Positions 41,937 through 51,273 are shown, counted from the stretch's first letter. The stretch is DNA of 64,000 nucleotides from Leifsonia williamsii (GCF_030433685.1 NZ_JAROCF010000001.1:2356001-2420000); one strand, 5' to 3'. Made by a program: numbers and translations. Notes: generated by a model from the letters alone, not told the origin.

Positions 41937-42905
41937 TCACCCACTCCTTGTCTTGGCCGCCCGCCCGTCCCCGCTCCGTTCCAGCGGCAGCAGCACCGAG
42001 GGCGGTAGCCGGTCGAGGAACAGCAGAGGGGAGACGTATTCGCCGTCCACCCGGACGCCGAGATGGAGGCACGCGTCACAGTGGCCGCCGGCTGCGATCG
42101 TTCCGATGGGTTCTCCGCGCTGCACGAAGGTGCCGTCGGGCAGGTCCGTCGCCACCGGTTCGAAGCTCGCGAGCACCCCGCCGCCGACGTCGAGTGTCAG
42201 GACGGGGCGGTCGACGACCGTTCCTGCGAAGTGGACCCGGCCGGCCGACGGCGCGGTCACGGTCGCTCCCGGGCCGGCGGCGAGATCGATTCCGCGATGC
42301 CCGGCCGCGTATTGCGTCGGGGGAGCGGCGTATGCCCGCGTCACACGCACCGGCGTCACCGGCCATGACCATCGTGGAGGCGCCGCATCAGACACGAAGG
42401 CGTCTGCGCCAGCGGCACCCCGCTCCGGAGTTCCGCGAACGCGGCAAGCGGCCAGGTCCGGCTCGGCGAGCACGGTGCCTGGGGCCGGCGCCTCTGCCGC
42501 CGGCTTCACGCGGCGCCTGCCGGGAAGCTCCGGCGGTGCGTCGCCGTCAGTGGCCATACCTCCGAGGGCCGGACGTCCGAGAGCACCACGCGCTTCGTCC
42601 CCGACCGGTACCCCCGATGCGCCCGGCGCGCCCGATTCGCCCGCCGCACCCCATTCGCCCGGCGCACCCGATGCGCCCGGCGCTCCCGGCGTTCCCGCCA
42701 CCCCCGCCGCCCCACACACCATCGCGACCACCGCCAGCACACCCAGCAGCGCCCGCACCACCGCCCCCAGCAGCCAGTTCCGAGCCCACCGCCCCGACCA
42801 CGGCCCCGACCACCGCCCCGACCACCGACCCGGCGCCCACACCCCCACATCCTCGATCACCCCGTGCCACCCCTCCCGTTCGCCACCCAACAACCCCTCC
42901 ACCAT
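41937..42905 (-). CDS. M23/LytM-family metallopeptidase with collagen-like linker
   Basis: Envelope peptidoglycan hydrolase-like protein, about 322 residues. A basic N-terminus and one transmembrane segment (about 44-64) lead to twelve consecutive Gly-X-Y triplets (65-100), an unstructured region, then the LytM domain with metal ligands in AAGHRGIDLAAGPGATVTAPSAGRV and CLHLGVRVDG. The first domain histidine-aspartate pair and HLG are intact, so activity is plausible. ATG 42905 is chosen after the TM-distance and lack of coding upstream; ATG 42914 is an alternative. An M23 gene near rpsB is usual in actinobacteria. Confidence 0.85.
   Translation of the reverse strand: MVEGLLGGEREGWHGVIEDVGVWAPGRWSGRWSGPWSGRWARNWLLGAVVRALLGVLAVVAMVCGAAGVAGTPGAPGASGAPGEWGAAGESGAPGASGVPVGDEARGALGRPALGGMATDGDAPPELPGRRRVKPAAEAPAPGTVLAEPDLAACRVRGTPERGAAGADAFVSDAAPPRWSWPVTPVRVTRAYAAPPTQYAAGHRGIDLAAGPGATVTAPSAGRVHFAGTVVDRPVLTLDVGGGVLASFEPVATDLPDGTFVQRGEPIGTIAAGGHCDACLHLGVRVDGEYVSPLLFLDRLPPSVLLPLERSGDGRAAKTRSG
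42606..42713 (-). repeat. Collagen-like Gly-X-Y repeats in the M23 gene
   Basis: Twelve uninterrupted G-X-Y codon triplets (GAA GVA GTP GAP GAS GAP GEW GAA GES GAP GAS GVP as residues), rich in Pro at Y and Ala/Ser. The DNA consists of degenerate 9-bp GGCGCNCCC-like words. Confidence 0.9.
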
Positions 42906-43101
42906 CCCGGCCATCCCGTCCGCCCCGCCCCTCCATCGCCGAACCCGTGGAGAACACCTCTCTCCACACCCCTGTGGAGACCGCGCGGAGTTTCGTACGT
43001 TCACCTCGCCCGAAACACGGCGTACCGTATTCATCGCCGGTCGCTCGAAGAGGCCACCAGCCGAGGAGGGCGCCGGCGCACGACAACCGAAAAGGGATGA
43101 G

Positions 43102-44604
43102 ATGTCTGAACAACGCAGCAGTCGCCTGACGAGTGAGAACGAACACGTACCGACCCCCACCCCCGCGATGAGGCGACGGGTGACCGGACTGGCGATCGCG
43201 GCGGCGGTCGGCGGATTCCTCTTCGGCTTCGACTCGTCGGTGATCAACGGCGCTGTCGACTCGATTCAGGAGCACTTCGCGCTCAACGCTTTCGTGAAGG
43301 GCTTCGTCGTCGCGATCGCGCTGCTCGGCTGTGCGCTCGGCGCGTACATCGCCGGCCGGCTCGCCGACCGCTGGGGGCGCCTCAAGGTGATGCTGCTCGG
43401 CGCCGTGCTGTTCCTCGTCAGCTCGATCGGCGCCGGCCTGGCGTTCTCCGTCTGGGACCTCGGCCTCTGGCGCGTCATCGGCGGCCTCGGCATCGGCATC
43501 GCGTCCGTCGTCGCCCCCGCATACATCGCCGAGATCTCGCCGAAGCAGTCGCGCGGAGGCCTGGCGTCGCTCCAGCAGCTCGCCATCACGATCGGTATCT
43601 TCATCGCGCTGCTCTCGGACGCGCTCCTGGCCGGTGCGGCCGGTGCGGCGTCGAACCAGCTCTGGCTGGGCCTCGAGGCGTGGCGGTGGATGTTCCTGGT
43701 CGGCGTGATCCCGTCGGTCGTGTACGGCATCCTCGCGCTCACCCTGCCGGAGTCGCCGCGCTACCTGCTCACGACCGGCAAGCGCGACGAGGCGCGGGAG
43801 ATCTTCCGCACCCTCGTGCCCGCCGAGGACGTCGACCGCCAGATCTCGGACATCGAGCGCGCCATCGCGGAGGACGAGGAGGGCGCCAAGAGCACCCTGC
43901 GCGGCAACCGGCTCGGCCTCAAGCCGATCGTCTGGATCGGCATCATCCTGTCGGTGTTCCAGCAGTTCGTCGGCATCAACGTGATCTTCTACTACTCGAC
44001 GTCGCTCTGGCAGGCGGTCGGCTTCACCGAGGGCAACTCCCTCCTGATCACGGTGATCACCTCGGTGACCAACGTGGTGGTGACCATCATCGCCATCCTG
44101 CTGGTGGACCGCGTCGGCCGGCGGCCGATCCTGCTGACGGGCTCCATCGGAATGGCTCTCTCGCTCGCACTGATGGCGCTCGCGTTCACCTTCGCGACGA
44201 AGTCGGGCGACGCGGTCTCGCTGCCGAACCCGTGGGGTCCGATCGCCCTGATCGCCGCGAACGCGTTCGTCGTGTTCTTCGGCGCGTCGTGGGGCCCGCT
44301 GGTCTGGGTGCTCCTGGGCGAGATCTTCCCGTCCCGGATCCGCGGCGCGGCGCTCGGCGTCGCGGCGTCGGCGCAGTGGATCGCCAACTTCCTGGTGACG
44401 GTCTCCTTCCCGCCGATGTCGGACTTCTCGCTGCCGTTCACCTACGGCATGTACGCGGTGTTCGCCGCCCTGTCGTTCTTCTTCGTGTTCTTCAAGGTGC
44501 CGGAGACGAAGGGCATGGCGCTGGAGCAGGCGGAGACGCTGTTCACGAACGCCCGCGGTCGCCAGCGCGGTCCGCAGGTCCGATCGAGCGGCGACTCGGC
44601 CTGA
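43102..44604 (+). CDS. Sugar porter (MFS) family transporter
   Basis: Proton-coupled sugar importer type, 500 residues, twelve helices. Sugar-porter signatures are clear: GGFLFGFDSSVINGAV, RLADRWGRLKVM, RVIGGLGIGIASVVAPAYIAEISPKQSRGGL, PESPRYLL, QQFVGINVIFYYSTSLWQ, DRVGRRPILLTGS, WVLLGEIFPSRIRGAALG and VPETKGMALEQ. ATG 43102 has AAAGGGA upstream. It is inserted between the divergent M23 gene and rpsB; it lacks a neighbouring regulator or catabolic gene. The 196-bp gap before it holds the divergent promoters. Confidence 0.92.
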   Translation: MSEQRSSRLTSENEHVPTPTPAMRRRVTGLAIAAAVGGFLFGFDSSVINGAVDSIQEHFALNAFVKGFVVAIALLGCALGAYIAGRLADRWGRLKVMLLGAVLFLVSSIGAGLAFSVWDLGLWRVIGGLGIGIASVVAPAYIAEISPKQSRGGLASLQQLAITIGIFIALLSDALLAGAAGAASNQLWLGLEAWRWMFLVGVIPSVVYGILALTLPESPRYLLTTGKRDEAREIFRTLVPAEDVDRQISDIERAIAEDEEGAKSTLRGNRLGLKPIVWIGIILSVFQQFVGINVIFYYSTSLWQAVGFTEGNSLLITVITSVTNVVVTIIAILLVDRVGRRPILLTGSIGMALSLALMALAFTFATKSGDAVSLPNPWGPIALIAANAFVVFFGASWGPLVWVLLGEIFPSRIRGAALGVAASAQWIANFLVTVSFPPMSDFSLPFTYGMYAVFAALSFFFVFFKVPETKGMALEQAETLFTNARGRQRGPQVRSSGDSA

Positions 44605-44898
44605 TCCCGGCGGGCGGCCACGACCCGTCGTCGCCTGGTATGCTTTCGGAAGCACTCCGCTCGTCGGAGTGACTACGCGTGCCCGCACGCTCCACGATCC
44701 GGTCTTCACGACCCGGTCCGGGGCGAGGCGCGCATCCACCGGTCTCCCTCCCACTCCGAACGGTCCTTCCGCGCGGGGCGAGGGGAGCGGATGCGCGCGG
44801 GGCACCAGGTGCGACGGCCGCCGGCCGCCCGCAGAACAACCGCAGAGATCGCCTTCCGTGCCGTGCGCCGGCGCGGAGGCAGAAGAAGGAGAACGGCA
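44605..44898 (+). promoter_or_regulatory. rpsB promoter and long leader
   Basis: The 294-bp gap before rpsB contains TATGCT (44639-44644), a good -10, then a perfect 7-bp hairpin CACTCCG-CTCGT-CGGAGTG (44653-44671) at the expected 5' end of the RNA. About 225 nt of GC-rich leader follow before AGAAGGAGA and the start. The length suggests feedback control by S2 or another regulator, but I recognise no named leader motif and no tRNA or coding frame. Confidence 0.45.
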
Positions 44899-45789
44899 AT
44901 GGCCGTCGTCACCATGCGCCAGCTGCTCGACAGCGGCGTCCACTTCGGACACCAGACCCGCCGCTGGAACCCGAAGATGAAGCGCTTCATCCTCACCGAG
45001 CGCTCCGGCAGCTACATCATCGACCTCCAGCAGTCGCTGGCGTACATCGACAAGACCTACGACTTCGTCCGCGAGACGGTCGCCCACGGCGGCACCATCC
45101 TCTTCGTCGGCACCAAGAAGCAGGCCCAGCAGGCGATCGCCGAGCAGGCGACCCGCGTCGGCCAGCCGTACGTCAACCAGCGCTGGCTGGGTGGTCTGCT
45201 GACCAACTTCCAGACCGTGTCCAAGCGCCTCGCCCGCATGAAGGAGCTCGAGGAGCTCGACTTCGAGGGCACCACCAGCGGCTTCACCAAGAAGGAGCTG
45301 CTGATCAAGAAGCGGGAGCTCGACAAGCTGCACAAGTCGCTCGGCGGCATCCGCAACCTGTCGAAGACCCCGAGCGCGATCTGGGTCGTCGACACCAAGA
45401 AGGAGCACCTCGCGATCGACGAGGCGAAGAAGCTGGGCATCCCGGTCATCGCCATCCTCGACACGAACTGCGACCCCGACGAGGTGCAGTACCCGATCCC
45501 GGGCAACGACGACGCGATCCGCTCCGTCTCGCTGCTGACCCGCATCGTCGCCGACGCCGCGGCCGAGGGCCTCATCCAGCGCCACCAGAAGCCCGAGGAG
45601 GGCGCCGAGCAGGCCGAGCCGCTCGCCGAGTGGGAGCAGGAGCTGCTGCAGCAGTCGGCCGGCGAGGTCCAGGCCAGCGCCGAGACCGAGAAGAACGCCG
45701 ACGCCGACCTCGCCGAGGCCAAGGCGGACTCCGCCGAGGCGATCGCCGAGGGCGAGGCCGACGCGGACGCGGACGCCGAGTCCAAGTAA
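44899..45789 (+). CDS. rpsB: 30S ribosomal protein uS2
   Basis: Small-subunit protein S2, 296 residues. The canonical portion ([31 protein letters not shown] to [23 protein letters not shown]) is complete; the last 60 residues are an acidic Ala/Glu/Asp tail, longer than in E. coli (241 residues). AAGGAG precedes the ATG at 44899. tsf follows after 51 nt in the classic rpsB-tsf pair. Confidence 0.96.
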   Translation: MAVVTMRQLLDSGVHFGHQTRRWNPKMKRFILTERSGSYIIDLQQSLAYIDKTYDFVRETVAHGGTILFVGTKKQAQQAIAEQATRVGQPYVNQRWLGGLLTNFQTVSKRLARMKELEELDFEGTTSGFTKKELLIKKRELDKLHKSLGGIRNLSKTPSAIWVVDTKKEHLAIDEAKKLGIPVIAILDTNCDPDEVQYPIPGNDDAIRSVSLLTRIVADAAAEGLIQRHQKPEEGAEQAEPLAEWEQELLQQSAGEVQASAETEKNADADLAEAKADSAEAIAEGEADADADAESK

Positions 45790-45840
45790 TCGCGATCACG
45801 CGAACCACGACACTTCACACGAGAAGGTTCCAGTCAGAAC

Positions 45841-46671
45841 ATGGCAAACATCAGCATCGCTGACATCAAGGCCCTGCGCGAGCAGCTCGGCACGGGCATG
45901 GTCGACACCAAGAAGGCGCTCGAGGAGGCCGATGGCGACATCGAGAAGGCCACCGAGATCCTGCGCCTGAAGGGTGCCAAGGGCAACGCGAAGCGCGCCG
46001 ACCGCTCCACCAGCGAGGGCCTCGTCGCCGCCAAGGAGAGCGGCAACGGCTCCGCGACGATGATCGAGCTCGCCTGCGAGACCGACTTCGTCGCGAAGGG
46101 CGACAAGTTCATCGCCCTCGCCGACAAGGTGCTCGACGCGACCGCCGCCGCGGGCGCCACCACGGTCGAGGAGGCGCTTGCCGCCCCCGCCGGCTCGCAG
46201 ACCGTCGCCGAGCTCATCGGTGACGAGGCCGCGATCCTCGGCGAGAAGGTCGAGCTGCGCCGCATCGCCGTCGTGAACGGCGAGCACTTCGCGATCTACC
46301 TGCACAAGACCTCCAAGGACCTGCCGCCGCAGGTCGGCGTGGTCGTCGGCTACACCGGCGACGACGCGGAGACCGCCCGCAGCATCGCGCAGCACATCTC
46401 GTTCGCGAACCCGACCTACCTCACCCGCGAGGACGTCCCGGCCGACGAGGTCGAGAACGAGCGTCGCATCGTCGAGGAGATCTCGCGCAACGAGGGCAAG
46501 CCGGAGGCCGCGCTCCCGAAGATCATCGAGGGCCGCCTCGGCGCCTACTTCAAGCAGGTCGCCCTGCTCGAGCAGGAGTACGCCCGCGACAACAAGCTCA
46601 CGATCACCCAGGTGCTCAAGGAGTCGGGCCTCACGATCACCGGCTTCGCCCGGTTCAAGGTCGGGGCCTAG
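45841..46671 (+). CDS. tsf: Elongation factor Ts
   Basis: Guanine-nucleotide exchange factor for EF-Tu, 276 residues. The N-terminal UBA-like module ([36 protein letters not shown]), TDFVAKG, and the dimerisation/core domains through to TGFARFKVG are intact. It is followed by a strong intrinsic terminator, so pyrH has its own promoter. Confidence 0.97.
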   Translation: MANISIADIKALREQLGTGMVDTKKALEEADGDIEKATEILRLKGAKGNAKRADRSTSEGLVAAKESGNGSATMIELACETDFVAKGDKFIALADKVLDATAAAGATTVEEALAAPAGSQTVAELIGDEAAILGEKVELRRIAVVNGEHFAIYLHKTSKDLPPQVGVVVGYTGDDAETARSIAQHISFANPTYLTREDVPADEVENERRIVEEISRNEGKPEAALPKIIEGRLGAYFKQVALLEQEYARDNKLTITQVLKESGLTITGFARFKVGA

Positions 46672-46680
46672 CCCATCGAG

Positions 46681-46717
46681 AAGGAGTCCGGATCGTTTCG
46701 ATCCGGACTCCTTTTCT
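46681..46717 (+). terminator. Intrinsic terminator after tsf
   Basis: AAGGAGTCCGGATC (46681-46694) pairs over 14 bp with 46700-46713, loop GTTTC, followed by TTTTC. This is the clearest rho-independent terminator in the window. Confidence 0.9.
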
Positions 46718-46789
46718 GTGCGCAGGGGTCCGCACACGCGGACCCGACGCACTAGCGTTAACGAAACACACGGAAGGACTCACACACGC

Positions 46790-47503
46790 ATGTCGGCAGC
46801 AAATTCGAGGCGCAGGGTCCTCCTCAAGCTCTCCGGTGAGGCCTTCGGCGGCGGTCAGCTCGGCGTCAACCCCGACATCGTCAGCAGCATCGCGCGCGAG
46901 ATCGCGCAGGCGGCTGAGGATGTGGAGATCGCCATCGTCGTCGGCGGCGGCAACTTCTTCCGCGGGGCCGAGCTGTCGCAGCGCGGCATGGACCGCGGTC
47001 GCGCCGACTACATGGGGATGCTCGGCACGGTGATGAACTCGCTGGCGCTGCAGGACTTCCTCGAGCAGGCCGGTGCGGAGACGCGCGTGCAGTCCGCGAT
47101 CTCGATGACCCAGGTCGCCGAGCCCTACATCCCGCGGCGTGCGGAGCGTCACCTCGAGAAGGGCCGCGTCGTCATCTTCGGCGCCGGCGCCGGGCTGCCG
47201 TACTTCTCGACCGACACGGTCGCCGCGCAGCGCGCCCTCGAGATCAGCGCCGACGTCGTCCTCGTCGCCAAGAACGGCGTCGACGGGATGTACGACGACG
47301 ACCCGCGCACCAACCCCGCCGCCCGTAAGATCGACCAGATCTCGCACCAGGAGGCGCTGCAGCAGAACCTCAAGGCCGTCGACTCCACCGCGCTCAGCCT
47401 CTGCATGGACAACGGCATGCCCATGCGCATCTTCGGCATCGAGCCCGCCGGCAACGTCACCGCGGCCATCCTCGGCGCCGAGATCGGCACGCTGCTCGGC
47501 TGA
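46790..47503 (+). CDS. pyrH: UMP kinase
   Basis: Phosphorylates UMP to UDP. In 237 residues: [58 protein letters not shown] and [16 protein letters not shown] sequence [14 protein letters not shown] with [18 protein letters not shown], all characteristic. ATG 46790 has GGAAGGA upstream and TAGCGT (46753-46758) as possible -10. frr follows after 50 nt, as in most bacteria. Confidence 0.96.
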   Translation: MSAANSRRRVLLKLSGEAFGGGQLGVNPDIVSSIAREIAQAAEDVEIAIVVGGGNFFRGAELSQRGMDRGRADYMGMLGTVMNSLALQDFLEQAGAETRVQSAISMTQVAEPYIPRRAERHLEKGRVVIFGAGAGLPYFSTDTVAAQRALEISADVVLVAKNGVDGMYDDDPRTNPAARKIDQISHQEALQQNLKAVDSTALSLCMDNGMPMRIFGIEPAGNVTAAILGAEIGTLLG

Positions 47504-47553
47504 GCCGCCGGGCCATAGACTAGACACCACCCCATCGATCTGAAGGAGACACC

Positions 47554-48108
47554 GTGATCGCGGATGTGATTTCCGATGCCCGCCAGCGCATGAGCAAGAC
47601 CGTGGACGCGGCGAGAGAGGACTTCGGCACCGTGAGCGCGGGCCGGGCGAACCCGGCCCTCTTCCAGAAGGTCCTGGTCGACTACTACGGCTCGCCGACC
47701 CCGCTCGCGCAGCTCGCCGGTCTGCAGAACCCGGAGGCGCGCGTGCTCCTCGTGACGCCGTACGACAAGTCGGCCCTCAAGGAGATCGAGAAGGCCATCG
47801 TCAACATGCCGAACCTCTCGGCGAACGTCGGCAACGACGGCGAGATCGTGCGCGTCACCCTCCCGGAGCTGACCGAGGACCGCCGCAAGGAGTTCGTCAA
47901 GATCGTCCGCGGCAAGGGCGAGGACGCCAAGGTCGCGCTGCGCAACATCCGGCGCAAGGCCAAGGACGACCTCGACGCGCTCAAGGGCGAGGTCGGCGAC
48001 GACGAGGTGGCTCGCGGCGAGAAGGAGCTCGAGTCCCTCACCAAGACGCACGTCGATGCCGTCGACGAGGCGCTCAAGCGCAAGGAAGCCGAGCTTCTCG
48101 AGGTCTAA
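47554..48108 (+). CDS. frr: Ribosome recycling factor
   Basis: Splits post-termination ribosomes with EF-G; 184 residues, exact family length. Motifs: [51 protein letters not shown] and [19 protein letters not shown] start 47554 with AAGGAG eight nt upstream; a TAGACT element lies at 47517-47522. cdsA begins three nt after its stop. Confidence 0.97.
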   Translation: MIADVISDARQRMSKTVDAAREDFGTVSAGRANPALFQKVLVDYYGSPTPLAQLAGLQNPEARVLLVTPYDKSALKEIEKAIVNMPNLSANVGNDGEIVRVTLPELTEDRRKEFVKIVRGKGEDAKVALRNIRRKAKDDLDALKGEVGDDEVARGEKELESLTKTHVDAVDEALKRKEAELLEV

Positions 48109-48111
48109 CCG

Positions 48112-49191
48112 ATGACCGAAGGCACCAGTCCCGGCGCGCCGAACCCTCCGGCGCCGGGCACGACGCCGCCAGCAGGGACCTCGGAAGCAGGGATGCCGGC
48201 AGGGGGAGCGGCGGCCGGTCCTGCGCGGGGGGAGCGCAGGCGCGGCAAGCCGCGTTCGCGCGACGAGCTGCGCGCTCAGGTGCAGGCGACGCGCGCCGAC
48301 TTCGAGCGGCAGGTGCTCGCCCGCAAGGCGCAGCTCGACGCGACGAACGAGAAGATCGCCGAGCGCACGGGCCGCAACCTGATCCTCGCGATCATCATCG
48401 GACTCGCCGTCGGCGCGCTCGTGGTCGTCAGCCTCGTCTTCATCAAGGAGCTGTTCCTGCTCTTCGGCGTCGCGATGGCCGGCTTCGCGTCGTTCGAGCT
48501 CACCCAGGCGTTCCGCGGCGCCGGCCGTCGGGTGCCGCGCATCGCCACGGTCGTAGCGACGGTCGCCATCGTGCCCGTCACCTTCTACCTGCACGCCGGC
48601 GGCCTGCTGGTGGCGCTGGCGGCCGGCATCCTGCTGGTCGTGGTGTGGCGGCTGGTGGAGCAGCTGGTCGTGCCCCGGGCGCGGGCGGAAGGGGGTCTCG
48701 CTCTCGGCCGCGACCTCACCTGGAGCATCCTGGTGCAGCTCTACGTCGGGTTGCTCGCGGGCTTCGTGATCCTGCTCCTGGCCGAGCCGGGCGGCGAGTG
48801 GTGGGTGCTCGCGTTCCTCATCGTCGTCGTCGCCGTCGACACGGGCGCGTACGTGAGCGGCCTGTCGTTCGGCAAGCACCCGATGGCGCCGACGATCAGC
48901 CCGAAGAAGACCTGGGAGGGGTTCGCGGGCGCCGCGGCCGCCTCCGTCATCGCCGGCGTGCTGCTGTCGGTCTTCATGATCGGGGAGCCGTGGTGGTTCG
49001 GCGTGGTGTTCGGCATCGTCCTGCTGCTGACCGCGACGGCGGGCGACCTGGTGGAGTCGCTGATCAAGCGCGACCTGGGCATCAAGGACATGAGCTCGTG
49101 GCTGCCGGGGCACGGCGGCTTCCTCGACCGGCTCGACTCGATCCTCCCGTCGGCGGCGGCCACGTACGTGCTGTACCTGATCTTCCGATGA
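48112..49191 (+). CDS. cdsA: Phosphatidate cytidylyltransferase
   Basis: Makes CDP-diacylglycerol for phospholipid synthesis. The membrane domain has about eight helices and ends with the family signature SLIKRDLGIKDMSSWLPGHGGFLDRLDSI; SFGKHPMAPTISPKKTWEG is the other conserved block. Unusually, a cytoplasmic N-terminal extension of about 90 residues precedes the first helix: Pro/Gly/Ala-rich to about residue 40, then a charged helical stretch (RDELRAQVQATRADFERQVL). Confidence 0.95.
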   Translation: MTEGTSPGAPNPPAPGTTPPAGTSEAGMPAGGAAAGPARGERRRGKPRSRDELRAQVQATRADFERQVLARKAQLDATNEKIAERTGRNLILAIIIGLAVGALVVVSLVFIKELFLLFGVAMAGFASFELTQAFRGAGRRVPRIATVVATVAIVPVTFYLHAGGLLVALAAGILLVVVWRLVEQLVVPRARAEGGLALGRDLTWSILVQLYVGLLAGFVILLLAEPGGEWWVLAFLIVVVAVDTGAYVSGLSFGKHPMAPTISPKKTWEGFAGAAAASVIAGVLLSVFMIGEPWWFGVVFGIVLLLTATAGDLVESLIKRDLGIKDMSSWLPGHGGFLDRLDSILPSAAATYVLYLIFR

Positions 49192-49197
49192 CAGAAT
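49192..49197 (+). promoter_or_regulatory. -10-like CAGAAT before the DivIVA-domain gene
   Basis: CAGAAT overlaps the cdsA stop and is followed after 6 nt by GTG 49204; the intervening GGGGGA could also act as a weak ribosome site. Confidence 0.4.
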
Positions 49198-49203
49198 GGG
49201 GGA

Positions 49204-49782
49204 GTGAGCACCTTCCCCCGGAGCCCCAAGTCGAAGCTCGGATACGACGTCGAGCAGGTGGACGCGTTCCTCGAGTCCGCCCGCACCGCCTATGACGACC
49301 AGAACGGCGACCAGGGCGGCGACCACCGCGGCGACCACCGCGCGTCGCGGCTCACCGCCGCCGAGATCCGTCACACGGCCTTCTCGATGCAGAAGGGCGG
49401 CTACTCGACCACGCACGTCGACGCGGCCCTGGAGCGGCTGGAGGACGCCTTCGCCGCCCGCGAGCGGGAGTCCGCGCGCACGGCCAAGGGTGACGGCACC
49501 TGGCTCGAGGAGGCCCGCACCACCGCGCAGGAGATCCTCAACCGGCTCGACCGACCGGTCGGCAAACGCTTCGACCGCGTCAGCGTGCTGACCCTCGGCT
49601 ACAACCGCCAGGACGTCGATCGCTTCGCCAATCGGCTCGTGAAGTACTTCCAGGACGGCCGTCCGATGAGTGTCGACGAAGTGCGGACCGTGACCTTCCG
49701 GGAGCAGCGTGGAGGCTACCGCGAGGTCCAGGTCGACCTCCTGCTGGACAGCGTGACCGACGTCATGCTGGCCGTCCGCTGA
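49204..49782 (+). CDS. DivIVA-domain repeat protein
   Basis: Protein of 192 residues made of repeated DivIVA-type motifs rather than one long coiled coil: LGYDVEQVDAFLESARTAY, RHTAFSMQKGGYSTTHVDAALERLEDAF, LGYNRQDVDRFANRLVKYF and RTVTFREQRGGYREVQVDLLLD. Such proteins (TIGR03543/03544 type) are actinobacterial and presumed to act at poles or septum, but are poorly studied. It follows cdsA by 12 nt. GTG 49204 is preferred for the leaderless arrangement. Confidence 0.82.
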   Translation: MSTFPRSPKSKLGYDVEQVDAFLESARTAYDDQNGDQGGDHRGDHRASRLTAAEIRHTAFSMQKGGYSTTHVDAALERLEDAFAARERESARTAKGDGTWLEEARTTAQEILNRLDRPVGKRFDRVSVLTLGYNRQDVDRFANRLVKYFQDGRPMSVDEVRTVTFREQRGGYREVQVDLLLDSVTDVMLAVR

Positions 49783-49854
49783 CCCTGGCGATTGCCTGAG
49801 TGCCGTGGCGATCGCTTTGGAATCCGGGCCGATCTCCGTTATCGTCTTGTGATC

Positions 49855-50595
49855 GTGGGTAGACCAGCAGCAGCAGAGATCGTTCCGCTGACCCCGGCCA
49901 ACCCGGTCGGAGTCGCCTTCAAGCGTCCTCGCCGCCCGCACATCCGTTCGCGGGCCGCGATCTACGGCTTCGCGTTCACCGCGGCCGTCGGCTTCGCGCT
50001 CGTCAACGTCGTCGACCCGTACTCGGGCTCCGCGGCGACCCCGGCGTATGCGGAGGCCCTCCCACAGCTTCCGACCACGTCGCGTTTCGGCGACGCCCCC
50101 GTGCAGAGCCTCACCGCCCCCGGCTCGTACACCTCGACGGTCACCCGCGAGGAGCTGACCGTGAAGCCGAAGCCCACGCCGACCCCGACGCCCACGCCGA
50201 CGAAGGCGCCGGTCGCCGAGGAGAGCAGCGACGACTCGTCGGGCGACTCCGGCGGATCGGTGGCCGCAGCGCCTCCGGCCGGCACCCCCGACCCCGGCTC
50301 GGCGAAGGCGATCGCGTACGAGATGCTGCAGGCGCGCGGCATGGGCGACGACGAGTACAGCTGCCTCGTGTCGCTGTGGAACCGCGAGTCCGGCTGGAAC
50401 GTCTACGCGAGCAACTCCTCGAGCGGGGCCTACGGCATCCCTCAGGCGCTTCCCGGCAGCAAGATGGCGTCGGCCGGTCCCGACTGGCAGTCGAACGCGG
50501 CCACGCAGATCACCTGGGGCCTCGGCTACATCACCGGCCGCTACGGCACCCCGTGCGGCGCGTGGAGCCACTCCGAGTCGTCCGGCTGGTACTGA
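49855..50595 (+). CDS. Secreted lytic transglycosylase-like protein
   Basis: About 246 residues. A basic N-terminus and one hydrophobic segment (about 33-52) anchor or export it; a Pro/Thr-rich linker (KPKPTPTPTPTPTKAP) spans the wall. The C-terminal 90 residues form a goose-lysozyme/SLT-like domain: SCLVSLWNRESGWNVYASNSSSGAYGIPQALPGSKM, with Glu in NRES as catalytic acid, and YITGRYGTPCGAWSHSESSGWY at the end. TATCGT (49840-49845) lies 3 nt before GTG 49849 and 9 nt before GTG 49855, so the second GTG is preferred. Confidence 0.85.
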   Translation: MGRPAAAEIVPLTPANPVGVAFKRPRRPHIRSRAAIYGFAFTAAVGFALVNVVDPYSGSAATPAYAEALPQLPTTSRFGDAPVQSLTAPGSYTSTVTREELTVKPKPTPTPTPTPTKAPVAEESSDDSSGDSGGSVAAAPPAGTPDPGSAKAIAYEMLQARGMGDDEYSCLVSLWNRESGWNVYASNSSSGAYGIPQALPGSKMASAGPDWQSNAATQITWGLGYITGRYGTPCGAWSHSESSGWY

Positions 50596-50616
50596 GCGCC
50601 TCCTCGAACGCGCGCT

Positions 50617-51267
50617 TCACTCCGACGCGTCCAGCGCGCGGTAGTGCCGCCACATCGCGTTGAAGGTGCGATTCGCTAGCAGGACCGACACGACCGCGTA
50701 CACCAGCGCGGCCGCGCCACCGATCAGCACGCACGCGTCGACCGGGACGCCCGCGGTGTGCAGCACCGCGCCGACGAGCACGCCCACCAGCGCGGCGTTG
50801 ACGACGCTCGTGAACAGCATGCTGCTGCCGAGGAACTGGCTCACGGTGCGCCGACCGAGGAAGTAGTAGGTGTGGCGCATCCCCTCCTTGTCGTCGTGCC
50901 GCGACGCCATGAGGTAGGGCTCGATCTCCGGCGCGATCCGCACGTACGCGCTGCGCAGCCGGTTCATCGCGAGCACGTACATGAGGTCGTCCATCCCGGC
51001 GTTGAAGACGCGGATCTGCGTCATGACGCCCACCGCGGTCACGATCGCCAGCAGGACGTCGGCGAACACGGGGAAGAAGCCGGAGAAGCCGGTCGCCTGC
51101 CCGACCAGGGCGATGCTGACGAGCACGGCCGACATGAGCGTGAGGAGCATCCCGATCCGCACCAGCACCTCGCTCTGCGTGGTCGTGCGGGACGCGAGGA
51201 GGCTCCAGTGCTCTGTCGCGAGCAGCTGCGCCTGCAGGGCCGGATCGGTGCGAGCGTCGTCGCCCAT
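50617..51267 (-). CDS. Membrane protein of unknown function
   Basis: Protein of 216 residues with four hydrophobic helices in two pairs (about 38-60 and 65-85; 145-168 and 175-195) separated by a hydrophilic loop (MDDLMYVLAMNRLRSAYVRIAPEIEPYLM). I cannot name the family. ATG 51267 is preceded at 6 nt by TACCAT on the minus strand and no ribosome site, another leaderless candidate. It converges on the transglycosylase gene and diverges from the gene at 51306. Confidence 0.75.
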   Translation of the reverse strand: MGDDARTDPALQAQLLATEHWSLLASRTTTQSEVLVRIGMLLTLMSAVLVSIALVGQATGFSGFFPVFADVLLAIVTAVGVMTQIRVFNAGMDDLMYVLAMNRLRSAYVRIAPEIEPYLMASRHDDKEGMRHTYYFLGRRTVSQFLGSSMLFTSVVNAALVGVLVGAVLHTAGVPVDACVLIGGAAALVYAVVSVLLANRTFNAMWRHYRALDASE

Positions 51268-51273
51268 GCCGAG

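Noticed and set aside
44605..44898. tRNA or small RNA gene in the rpsB leader
   Set aside because: No cloverleaf, anticodon arm or TPsiC-like GGTTCGA box could be found; only a 5' hairpin is evident.
42547..45585. Minus-strand open frame of about 1000 codons opposite the sugar porter and rpsB
   Set aside because: It lies antisense to well-supported genes and reads as Arg/Asp/His-rich low-information sequence.
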